64,000 bases of DNA from Marinobacter pelagius. GTDB taxonomy: Bacteria > Pseudomonadota > Gammaproteobacteria > Pseudomonadales > Oleiphilaceae. Positions 57,219 through 64,000 of the stretch are shown here, piece by piece. A program made the translations under genes and the position numbers. The stretch is from assembly GCF_003315345.1 (NCBI RefSeq), contig NZ_QNRO01000003.1, forward strand, positions 1 to 64,000, read 5' to 3'. The notes below the pieces were generated by a model that worked only from the letters and a program-made list of their open reading frames with translations, was not told where the DNA came from and ran no database searches. Numbering within the stretch: position 1 is the first letter of the stretch; the number at the start of each line of letters is the position of its first letter.

Positions 57219-58130
57219 ATGAACCCGATTGATACATTGAACCTGGATTTTCGCGCGCTCAGTACCTTCCTCGCCGTTCTGGACGAAGGCAGTGTGTCGC
57301 GGGCCGCGGTTCGGCTGGGCGTGACCCAGTCGGCGGTCAGCCATACGCTGGAGCGACTCCGGCAGGCACTGGGTGATCCGCTGTTCGTGAAATCCGGCCG
57401 GGGTATCGTGCCGACCCGCTATGCCCTGCAGGCGGGCCCGCACATCCGGCAGATTCTCGACGACCTGCAGTCACTCTCCGCCGGCCCGCCGTTCAGCCCG
57501 GCCACGGCCGAGTTTACGTTCACCATTGCCGCCAACGATTACCAGAGGGACCTGCTGCTTCCGGGGCTGGTCAGAATCCTGCGGCGGGAAGCTCCCGGTA
57601 TCAGCCTTCAGGTGATTCCGTCGGGGATTCCCAGTGCCGACATGCTGCGCAAGGATGTGTGCGACCTGATCATCTCACCCCACCCTCCGGAAGCCACGGA
57701 TATCATGCAGCGTGGACTGATGGCCGATCGCATGGTGGTGTTCTACGACCCCGCACATCGCGAGCCACCTGATGATCTGGCGGACTACCTCAAGGCCGAT
57801 CATATCGCCCTGCTGTTCGCCACCGGTGAAAAACCCAGCCTCGATATCTCGATCTCGGCTCGGGGCCTTACGCGGCGGAATGTGGTCACGGTCTCCAACT
57901 TCTCCGGGCTTCCCGAGTTCCTCCGGGGCACCGATATGCTGGCAACGGCACCGGAGCGCATGAGCAAGCACCTGATGCGGGATTTTGCCTGGGTGCCGCT
58001 ACCCTTCGACTTCAAGCCCTTCACCCTGCTGATGCTCTGGCATCGCCGAAACCAGAACGATCCGGCCCATAAGTGGCTGAGAAATCAGGTGAACGCGGTC
58101 GCAGCCACCATGAACAGGCCTGGCGACTAA
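57219..58130 (+). CDS. LysR-family transcriptional regulator
   Basis: 303 residues. Winged helix FRALSTFLAVLDEGSVSRAA, then VRLGVTQSAVSHTLERLRQA, and a co-inducer domain (FTFTIAANDYQRDLLLPGLV). Divergent from the HAD gene, so it may control it, and it lies before the MFS gene with a palindrome between them. Ligand unknown. Confidence 0.9.
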   Translation: MNPIDTLNLDFRALSTFLAVLDEGSVSRAAVRLGVTQSAVSHTLERLRQALGDPLFVKSGRGIVPTRYALQAGPHIRQILDDLQSLSAGPPFSPATAEFTFTIAANDYQRDLLLPGLVRILRREAPGISLQVIPSGIPSADMLRKDVCDLIISPHPPEATDIMQRGLMADRMVVFYDPAHREPPDDLADYLKADHIALLFATGEKPSLDISISARGLTRRNVVTVSNFSGLPEFLRGTDMLATAPERMSKHLMRDFAWVPLPFDFKPFTLLMLWHRRNQNDPAHKWLRNQVNAVAATMNRPGD

Positions 58131-58143
58131 TCAATTAGTTTTG

Positions 58144-58160
58144 TTCATACATTGTATGAA
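58144..58160. promoter_or_regulatory. Palindrome after lysR and before the efflux gene
   Basis: TTCATAC-ATT-GTATGAA is a perfect 7-base dyad 13 bases after the LysR stop. Part of it (TTCA at 58144-58147) belongs to the 14-base word shared with the region before the patatin gene. A possible operator for the MFS gene. Confidence 0.45.
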
Positions 58161-58218
58161 TGATTACTCCGTTATCTTTCCCCTCCTTTCACCCTAGACT
58201 TCCAACACACAGCAGGTC

Positions 58219-58332
58219 GGCCGGGTTGGGATAGCCTTTCCGAAACACGCTCCTTACGGCACGTCCCTGTGACGCTTGAGCTCCGCCATCCATGGCTCCG
58301 CACAGTTTCGGAAAGGCTATCCCAACCCGGCC
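58219..58332 (+). repeat. Locus-specific-arm hairpin element 3
   Basis: Left arm 58219-58245 (GGCCGGGTTGGGATAGCCTT...) and right arm 58306-58332 are exact 27-base complements. Core 58246-58305 (60 bases). Ends 34 bases before the ATG of the MFS gene, so it is likely in its leader. Confidence 0.9.
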
Positions 58333-58366
58333 TGTCGAACCTTTTTGATAACGCAACAGGACCACA

Positions 58367-59587
58367 ATGCTCGCACTCACCAGTGTCTGGACAACGATTC
58401 TATTGGCAGCCGCTGTCGCCCTGGGCCCCCTGGCGACGGACATGTACCTGCCTGCGCTGCCGCAAATCGGCAGTGACTTCGGTACCGGCACCGACCAGGT
58501 CCAGCTGACACTGAGCCTCTACATGGCAGGCTTTGCCATCGCCCAGCTGGTCTGTGGGCCATTGGCGGACCGATTCGGCCGCAAGCCGATCATGATTGGC
58601 GGTTTCGTCCTGTTCGCACTGGCCAGCCTGGGCTGCGCCCTGGCCACCAACATCGAAACCCTCCAGGTTTGCCGCTTCCTCCAGGCCCTGGGCGGTTCCG
58701 CCGGCCCGGTGCTTGGCCGCGCCGCAATCCGGGACATCTACACCCCACGCGAAGCCGCAAAAATCCTCGCCATCCTGGCCAGCATCATGGCCGTGGCACC
58801 GGCGATTGCCCCGACCATCGGCGGTGTACTGGTCACCGGTCTGGGTTGGTCCTCCATTTTCATCGCACTCGGCGCCTATGCCCTGGTCATGGCCGTGGTC
58901 GTCGCCTACGGCATCCCCGAACCCATGCGCCCGGAATATCGGCAGCCGCTCAAGCCGTGCACCTTGCTCCATAATTATCGTCGCATCAGCACGGACATCA
59001 GCTTCCTGGGCTATTCGCTCACCAACGCGGCGATTTTCGCCGGACTGTTTGCCTTCCTGTCCGGCTCATCCTTCGTGCTGATCGACTTCCTCGGCGTCGA
59101 TCCGAAGCACTTCGGTATGTACTTCGCCTGCATGGTCGCCGGCTTCATCATCGGCAACCTCACCGCCGTGCGCCTCGGCCGCAACCTCAATACCGATCAG
59201 ATTCTCGTCCGTGGACTGATGGTCGCCGTAGCGGGCGGGGCCACCATGGCCATCCTGGCCTACCAGGAAATCTACAACGTCTGGGCCATCATCCTGCCCC
59301 AGGCCCTGTTCATGATCGGCACCGGCATGGTCCTCCCCCAGACCATGGCCGGCGCCATGGCCAACTTCCCCACCATGGCCGGCTCCGCCTCCGCCCTGTT
59401 CGGCTTCATCCAGATGGCCCTCGCCGCCGTCGCCGGCGGCCTCGTCGGCCACTTCCACGACGGCACCTCCCTGGTCATGGCCAGCATCATCGCCGTCTGC
59501 GCCGCCATCGCAATGGCCTGCTACCTGATCCTCGTCCAACGCCACCCGGCCCGAGGATTCGAGCCGCAAAGCGCGTCCAGCCAATAA
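58367..59587 (+). CDS. Bcr/CflA-type MFS drug efflux transporter
   Basis: 406 residues with about 12 helices. LGPLATDMYLPALPQIGSDF is the Bcr/CflA opening with the conserved DMYLPALP, GPLADRFGRKPIMIGGFVLF the MFS loop-2 motif and GGSAGPVLGRAAIRDIYTPR the family segment. It likely exports small drugs with protons. Flanked by hairpin elements 3 and 4 in opposite orientations. Confidence 0.92.
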   Translation: MLALTSVWTTILLAAAVALGPLATDMYLPALPQIGSDFGTGTDQVQLTLSLYMAGFAIAQLVCGPLADRFGRKPIMIGGFVLFALASLGCALATNIETLQVCRFLQALGGSAGPVLGRAAIRDIYTPREAAKILAILASIMAVAPAIAPTIGGVLVTGLGWSSIFIALGAYALVMAVVVAYGIPEPMRPEYRQPLKPCTLLHNYRRISTDISFLGYSLTNAAIFAGLFAFLSGSSFVLIDFLGVDPKHFGMYFACMVAGFIIGNLTAVRLGRNLNTDQILVRGLMVAVAGGATMAILAYQEIYNVWAIILPQALFMIGTGMVLPQTMAGAMANFPTMAGSASALFGFIQMALAAVAGGLVGHFHDGTSLVMASIIAVCAAIAMACYLILVQRHPARGFEPQSASSQ

Positions 59588-59631
59588 CCCGATTTGTCCC
59601 GAGCTCTGTCGAATCCAGCTCAGAGGTTTGA

Positions 59632-59744
59632 GTCCGGCTAGGGGGTGGCTTGCCAAAACTGTGCGGAGCCATGGATGGCGGAGCTCAAGCGCCACAGGGA
59701 TGTGCCGAAGGAGCGGGTTTTGGCAAGCCACCCCCTAGTCGGAC
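59632..59744 (-). repeat. Locus-specific-arm hairpin element 4 (core inverted)
   Basis: Left arm 59632-59658 (GTCCGGCTAGGGGGTGGCTT...) and right arm 59718-59744; 27 bases with one mismatch, which is a G-T pair in the folded single strand. Core 59659-59717 (59 bases) in the reverse orientation to the other copies (GTGCGGAGCCATGGATGGCG, then GAGCTCAAGCGCC). Lies 44 bases after the MFS stop and 109 bases before tpx. Confidence 0.9.
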
Positions 59745-59853
59745 CAGCACCAAGCCCGATCTCAAAAGCCGATAATGACAATCAAAGTCATCCAAACTAG
59801 TCTGGGAGGAGTAGATCACTACAACCCCAAACCGGACTCAAAAAGGAGCCAAA

Positions 59854-60351
59854 ATGAGCAAAGTCACCCTGGACGGCAACCCCATCGAACTGAGCGGCAA
59901 ATTCCCCCAACCGGGCGACAACGCTCCCCCCTTCACTCTGACCAACAGCGGCCTCGAGGAAGTCAAACTCGAGAACTGGCAGAGCAAGCGCAAGATCCTG
60001 AACATCATCCCCAGCATCGACACCGGTGTCTGCGCCGCCTCCACCCGCAAGTTCAACGAAAAGGCCGGCAGCCTGGACAACACCGTGGTTTTGGTGGTCT
60101 CCGCCGACCTGCCCTTCGCCGCCTCACGCTTCTGCGGCGCCGAAGGCCTGAAGGATGTGGAAACCCTGTCCACCTTCCGTAACTACGCGTTCCAGCAGGA
60201 CTACGGCGTCGCCATCCAGGATGGCCCGCTGGCCGGCCTGTGCGCCCGTGCCGTTGTGGTGCTGGATGAGAACAACAAGGTGCTGCACAGTGAGCTGGTG
60301 AACGAGATCAAGAACGAGCCGGATTACGACGCCGCCCTGAAGGCACTCTGA
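59854..60351 (+). CDS. tpx: Thiol peroxidase Tpx
   Basis: 165 residues of the atypical 2-Cys peroxiredoxin. Cys60 ([14 protein letters not shown]) is peroxidatic and Cys94 (ASRFCGAEG) resolving, matching E. coli Cys61 and Cys95. Reduces hydroperoxides with thioredoxin. AAAAGGAGCC precedes the ATG. Confidence 0.96.
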   Translation: MSKVTLDGNPIELSGKFPQPGDNAPPFTLTNSGLEEVKLENWQSKRKILNIIPSIDTGVCAASTRKFNEKAGSLDNTVVLVVSADLPFAASRFCGAEGLKDVETLSTFRNYAFQQDYGVAIQDGPLAGLCARAVVVLDENNKVLHSELVNEIKNEPDYDAALKAL

Positions 60352-60360
60352 TACCCTCCC

Positions 60361-60398
60361 GATCGGCTGCCGGGGCGTTCAGGCTCCGGCAGCCGATC
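60361..60398 (+). terminator. Stem-loop between tpx and the MATE gene
   Basis: GATCGGCTGCCGG at 60361-60373 pairs exactly with CCGGCAGCCGATC at 60386-60398; 13-base stem, 12-base loop, no U-tract. Nine bases after the tpx stop. A TTATACT likely to be the next promoter's -10 follows at 60403. Confidence 0.55.
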
Positions 60399-60450
60399 TG
60401 CGTTATACTCTCCTGCCTTTTCACCCACTCCTGATACCACGCAGGCTGTT

Positions 60451-61782
60451 TTGAACCAGACATCCGAAAACACGAGCCTCGGCCGCCAGCTCTATGACAT
60501 GACCTGGCCCATGCTTTTCGGCGTTCTGTCCCTGATGACCTTCCACCTGGCCGACAGTGCCTTCGTGGGCCAGCTCGGGCGTGATCCGCTGGCGGCACTG
60601 GGTTTTACGGTGCCCATGCAGCAACTGGTCAGCGGCATGTATGTCGGCCTCGGAATTGCCACCACCGCCATTATCTCCCGCACCCTGGGCCAGGGCGACG
60701 AGCTCCGGGCCCAGCGTCTGGGCGGCCTGGTTGTCACCATCGGTGCCAGTCTGGCGCTGATTCTGTGCCTGTCGGTATGGCTGCTGCAGTCGGTGATTCT
60801 GGACCTGCTGGGGGCCGAAACGGCTCTGCGCCCGGTGATCCGGGAGTACTGGGCGCCCTGGCTGGTGTCGGCCTGGACCGGGGCCATGCTGTATTTCGGT
60901 TACGCGATCTGCCGCTCCAATGGCGATACCAAGCTGCCTGGCTACATGATGATTGCCACCAGCCTGATCAACATCGCCCTGGACCCGCTCTACATCTTTG
61001 TGTTCGGCTGGGGCCTGCCAGGTGCGGCCTGGGCCACCATTACCGCCTTCGGGCTGGGCGCGCTGGTTATCTACCCGGCTCTGATTCGCCGCCAATGGCT
61101 CCGCTTTGACCTGCTCCAGCTAAAACTGACCCAGGCCCTGCGCCAGCTTGGCAGTATCATGGCACCGGCCATGGTCAGCCAGCTGATGCCGCCGGTGTCG
61201 GCCATGCTGGCCACGGCGCTGGTAGCCGGTTTCGGTTCGGCGGCGGTGGCCGCCTGGGGGCTGGGTACCCGTCTGGAGTTCTTTTCGATCGTGGTGGTGC
61301 TGGCCCTGACCATGTCCATGCCACCGATGATCGGGCGCCTGCTGGGGTCCGGCGAAGTGGAGACCATCCGCCGCCTGGTGCGCATTGCCGTCCGGTTTAT
61401 CGTGGTCTGGCAACTGGCCCTGGCACTGGTGTGGCTGGCCGCGTCGGGCCTGGTTTCGACGCTTTTCACCAGTGACGCGGATGTGCAGGATATTCTGGTG
61501 AATTATCTGTTGCGGGTGCCGCTGAGTTACAGCGGGCTGGGGGTGTGTATGCTGATGGTCTCGGTGAACAATGCCCTCGGGCTGCCCATGCGCGCTCTGC
61601 TGATTTCCACCCTGCGGCTGTTTGCCTGGTACCTGCCGATGCTGTGGCTGGGCTCGCAGATCTCCGGGCTGACCGGGCTGATGTCAGGAGCGCTGGTGGG
61701 TAACCTGCTGGCCGGCACCACCGCCTATCTCCTGTACCGTCAGGGTATGACCCATCTCCGCCAGCAGGAGGCGCCCGCCTGA
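60451..61782 (+). CDS. MATE-family efflux transporter
   Basis: 443 residues, 12 helices. DMTWPMLFGVLSLMTFHLAD, VGQLGRDPLAALGFTVPMQQ, and RSNGDTKLPGYMMIATSLIN with NIALDPLYIFVFGWGLPGAA are MATE/DinF features. The start is a TTG at 60451; a later ATG at 60502 would remove the first helix lead-in. Likely Na+ or H+-driven multidrug export. Confidence 0.88.
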   Translation: MNQTSENTSLGRQLYDMTWPMLFGVLSLMTFHLADSAFVGQLGRDPLAALGFTVPMQQLVSGMYVGLGIATTAIISRTLGQGDELRAQRLGGLVVTIGASLALILCLSVWLLQSVILDLLGAETALRPVIREYWAPWLVSAWTGAMLYFGYAICRSNGDTKLPGYMMIATSLINIALDPLYIFVFGWGLPGAAWATITAFGLGALVIYPALIRRQWLRFDLLQLKLTQALRQLGSIMAPAMVSQLMPPVSAMLATALVAGFGSAAVAAWGLGTRLEFFSIVVVLALTMSMPPMIGRLLGSGEVETIRRLVRIAVRFIVVWQLALALVWLAASGLVSTLFTSDADVQDILVNYLLRVPLSYSGLGVCMLMVSVNNALGLPMRALLISTLRLFAWYLPMLWLGSQISGLTGLMSGALVGNLLAGTTAYLLYRQGMTHLRQQEAPA

Positions 61783-61804
61783 TTGGGGGCACCCGCTAGC
61801 TGCC

Positions 61805-62251
61805 TCAGGAATCCCCTGAATCACTGCCGGCGAAGCGTGAGCGGAAGCTGTCGGGCATCGGGGACACCTGCCGGCGCTGGTAGTCGAAGAAAACAAAGCC
61901 GTACTTGGCGAGTGCCACAGGCTGGCCGCCGTCGGCCTTGGTGACCCGGAAAACGAAGTCGCCGCCGTACTTGTTGAAGTCCATCAGGCCGACTTCGAAG
62001 CGCAGCATGTCCGGGTAGAAGGACTCGGATTGGTACATGGTGGCCAGGTCGGTGATGATGATGCCGATGTCCTGCCGGTCGCTTTCTTCGACGCCGTATT
62101 CCACGAGAAACTGGGCCCGTGCTTCGGACAGCATGGAGATGAGGGCGTCGTTGCCGAGGTGGTTGGCGCCGTTGATGTCGGTGATGCGGACGGGCATTCT
62201 GGTTTCGAAGACGAAGGCGTCGTCCGGGAAGGAGAGTTTGATTCGGGCCAC
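61805..62251 (-). CDS. Hotdog-fold acyl-CoA thioesterase (4HBT-like)
   Basis: 148 residues. VRITDINGANHLGNDALISM, then LSEARAQFL, is the 4-hydroxybenzoyl-CoA thioesterase pattern with the Asn-His and Asp seen in YbgC-type enzymes; FVFRVTKADGGQPVALAKYG is the second strand. Substrate unknown. Divergent from the MBL gene. Confidence 0.85.
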   Translation of the reverse strand: MARIKLSFPDDAFVFETRMPVRITDINGANHLGNDALISMLSEARAQFLVEYGVEESDRQDIGIIITDLATMYQSESFYPDMLRFEVGLMDFNKYGGDFVFRVTKADGGQPVALAKYGFVFFDYQRRQVSPMPDSFRSRFAGSDSGDS

Positions 62252-62376
62252 GGTTTGTCACCTTTCTGGATGCGGGTTGCTGTTGCCGCGAATCATACGC
62301 TCTTGGGTTTTACTGTTCACCCTGTGGCATCTTCAGTTATCTTGCTCTTTATATCCGCGCATTGGCATTTGGAGGA

Positions 62377-62488
62377 AGTGGGGATCGGGGTGAGCTTTCC
62401 AAAACCCGCTCGAGCACGTCCATGTGGCGCTTGAGCTCCGCCATCCATGGCTCCGCACAGTTTTGGAAAGCTCACCCCGATCCCCACT
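62377..62488 (+). repeat. Locus-specific-arm hairpin element 5
   Basis: Left arm 62377-62404 (AGTGGGGATCGGGGTGAGCT...) and right arm 62461-62488 are exact 28-base complements. Core 62405-62460 (56 bases), inside which GCTCGAGC and GCTTGAGC pair with one G-T. It lies between two divergent starts: 126 bases from the thioesterase start and 45 bases before the MBL ATG. Confidence 0.9.
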
Positions 62489-62533
62489 CCTACCCTGTGC
62501 GCGCACTGACGTAATTCATCTAACGGGAACACT

Positions 62534-64000
62534 ATGGATATACGCCCTGCCGCCACACTGATCCTGCTTCGAGACACGTCCGAGGGACTTCAGGTCTTGC
62601 TCCTGCAACGGACCTGGAAAGCCGCGTTCATGCCCGGGTACTTTGTTTTCCCCGGAGGGGCGGTGGACGTTCAGGAACCCCATGGCCGTGAACATGCCAT
62701 TGGCCCGGCCGATGCCGAGATCAGTCAGATCATGAGCCTGGATGAAGGTGGTGCGGATTATATGCTGGCCGCCGTCCGGGAGTGTTTCGAGGAGGCGGGG
62801 ATTCTGCTGGCGCTGGATGAGCAGGGGACTTTGGTCGATGGCGACCATCCGGTCCGGAAGGAGCGGATACCGCTGTTCAAGGGTGAGGTTTCGCTCGCGG
62901 AATTGTGCCGGAAACATGCCCTGACGATTCCCCTGGACCGGGTGGCTTATCTGAGCCACTGGATTACACCGCCCGGACCGCCACGGCGGTTTGATACCCG
63001 TTTTTTTGTGGCGGCAGCGCCGGAGGGGCAGGACGCTTCCCATGACGGGGTGGAGACCATTGACCATGTCTGGATCGATCCGGCCCAGGCCCTGGAGGAG
63101 CATCGCAGCGGCAAGCGGTTGCTGGGGCTGCCGACGATCCGGACGTTGCGGGTGCTGAGCGATTTCGACACCACCGAAGCGGTCATGCGCTATGCCCACG
63201 CCAATCCACCGGAGCCTTATCCCAGTCAGCCCTGGCCGGCGATTCGGAAGGGCAAGCCGGTCACCCTGGAGCCCGGCTCTCCGGCTTATGATGAGGCGGC
63301 CAAGCTGGATCCGGAGGGTGAAGGATCGACCCATGCGGAGATCATACCCGGGGAAGCGGTGGAGATTGCCGCCGGGGTACTGCGGCTGACCGCGCCCAAT
63401 CCGGGCATGATGACCGGCCCCGGTACCAACACCTACCTGCTGGGTCACGAGCGGTTTACCGTCCTGGACCCGGGGCCGGATGATCCGGCCCACATCGAGC
63501 GGATTCTGGAGCTGACCGGGGGCGTGATCGATCAGGTGGTGGTGACCCACACCCATATTGACCACTCGCCGGGCACTGCCACGCTGAAAGAGAAGACCGG
63601 TTGCCGGGTCTTCGGCTGGCCCGCGCCTGCCGGTGGCTCCCAGGACCAGTCGTTTGCGCCGGACGACCAGCCGGAGCACGGGGATCTGATTGTTACCGAG
63701 GCCGGGCTGCTCAAGGTACTCCATACCCCCGGCCATGCCTCGAATCATCTGTGTTACCTGCTGGTGGACCAGGAGCTGTTGTTCTCCGGGGATCACATCA
63801 TGCAGGGTTCGACCGTGGTCATTAATCCGCCGGACGGCGACATGAAGGCCTACATCGAGTCGCTGTACGAGTTGCTGACCGAACCGCTGAACTATATCGC
63901 GCCGGCCCACGGCTTCCTCATGGCCCGCCCCGAGGCGGTGATCGACTACCTGATCACCCATCGTCTGTCCCGGGAGCACAAGGTGGCCAAAGCCCTCAAG
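62534..64000 (+). CDS. Nudix-metallo-beta-lactamase fusion (runs off right edge)
   Basis: At least 489 residues. N-terminal Nudix-like half: FVFPGGAVDVQEPHGREHAI, and about 30 residues later the box remnant AAVRECFEEAGILLAL near 80-95, so the classic Gx5Ex7REUXEE spacing is broken by an insertion, as in NUDT19-type proteins. C-terminal half is a metallo-beta-lactamase domain with THTHIDHSPG (His339, His341, Asp343, His344), HTPGHASNHLCYLL and SGDHIMQG. LACTB2-like. Could be a CoA-ester or nucleotide hydrolase joined to an MBL hydrolase. The stop codon is outside the window. Confidence 0.85.
   Translation, partial: MDIRPAATLILLRDTSEGLQVLLLQRTWKAAFMPGYFVFPGGAVDVQEPHGREHAIGPADAEISQIMSLDEGGADYMLAAVRECFEEAGILLALDEQGTLVDGDHPVRKERIPLFKGEVSLAELCRKHALTIPLDRVAYLSHWITPPGPPRRFDTRFFVAAAPEGQDASHDGVETIDHVWIDPAQALEEHRSGKRLLGLPTIRTLRVLSDFDTTEAVMRYAHANPPEPYPSQPWPAIRKGKPVTLEPGSPAYDEAAKLDPEGEGSTHAEIIPGEAVEIAAGVLRLTAPNPGMMTGPGTNTYLLGHERFTVLDPGPDDPAHIERILELTGGVIDQVVVTHTHIDHSPGTATLKEKTGCRVFGWPAPAGGSQDQSFAPDDQPEHGDLIVTEAGLLKVLHTPGHASNHLCYLLVDQELLFSGDHIMQGSTVVINPPDGDMKAYIESLYELLTEPLNYIAPAHGFLMARPEAVIDYLITHRLSREHKVAKALK

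Noticed and set aside
44202..62488. Hairpin elements interpreted as plain intrinsic terminators
   Set aside because: No T-run follows any right arm, three copies lie between a gene's upstream region and its start codon, and the conserved loop has no role in a terminator. A partial 3'-end role for elements 2 and 4 remains possible.
44202..62488. Hairpin elements interpreted as integron attC sites
   Set aside because: attC sites vary in the centre and keep the ends; here the centre is conserved and the arms vary. No RYYYAAC cores and no integrase gene seen.

Overview
The window is GC-rich gammaproteobacterial chromosome and most resembles Marinobacter or a close relative. This rests on gene order and protein families read by eye, not on any search. 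The supporting signs are a Pseudomonas-type gshB-tonB-algH-ruvX-pyrR-pyrB-pyrC' block, a complete pilGHIJK-chpABC chemosensory operon for twitching motility, an Enterobacteria-like yrfG-hslR-hslO-pckA run, a TRAP transporter with a TatT lipoprotein, and several c-di-GMP enzymes.

Layout. 0-0.7 kb: the N-terminal part of an IS1182-type transposase running off the left edge, beside a GGGGTC hairpin. 0.7-7.3 kb: fatty acid desaturase, mutM, a small exported protein, then yrfG, hslR, hslO and pckA. 7.3-13.3 kb: a pair of GGGGTC hairpins, a truncated globin divergent from an HxlR-SCP2 regulator, and a TRAP cluster (fused QM permease, TatT-like lipoprotein, solute-binding protein) with an HU gene on the opposite strand inside it. 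13.5-19.3 kb: one minus-strand operon gshB-tonB-algH-ruvX-pyrR-pyrB-pyrC'. 19.6-33.1 kb: pilG-H-I-J-K-chpA-B-C, with a ChpA of about 2,500 residues. 33.2-35.2 kb: zur-znuC-znuB behind a Zur box. 35.3-43.7 kb: PAS protein, CDGSH protein, patatin, diguanylate cyclase, alpha/beta hydrolase, folE-folX, CoA-binding protein and a CHASE-GGDEF-EAL protein. 43.8-49.8 kb: a zinc-ribbon membrane protein, then a metal operon (MerR regulator, CopA, a 37-residue membrane peptide, DUF411 protein) and another diguanylate cyclase. 49.8-55 kb: a Gly/Glu/His-repeat periplasmic protein divergent from a PiuC-like dioxygenase across a Fur-like box, then RNase II, a small protein and a PlsC-type acyltransferase. 55-64 kb: PhaC-like hydrolase, HAD, LysR, Bcr/CflA efflux, tpx, MATE, thioesterase and a Nudix-metallo-beta-lactamase protein that runs off the right edge.

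The most unusual signal is a family of five intergenic hairpins at about 44.2, 56.3, 58.2, 59.6 and 62.4 kb. Each has a conserved core of 56-60 bases flanked by two 27-28-base arms. The arms are perfect or near-perfect inverted repeats of each other but unrelated from locus to locus. Arm length is constant and there is no U-tract. Three copies lie 20-46 bases upstream of a start codon, one of them between a MerR-type metal promoter and its operon. Such a pattern cannot come from copying a whole element: the arms must be regenerated at each site or be under strong pairing selection. Four copies sit at boundaries between transcription units in 56-62.5 kb.

No tRNA, rRNA or CRISPR array was seen. 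Start codons were moved inward from the longest frame wherever a ribosome-binding site or family length argued for it.
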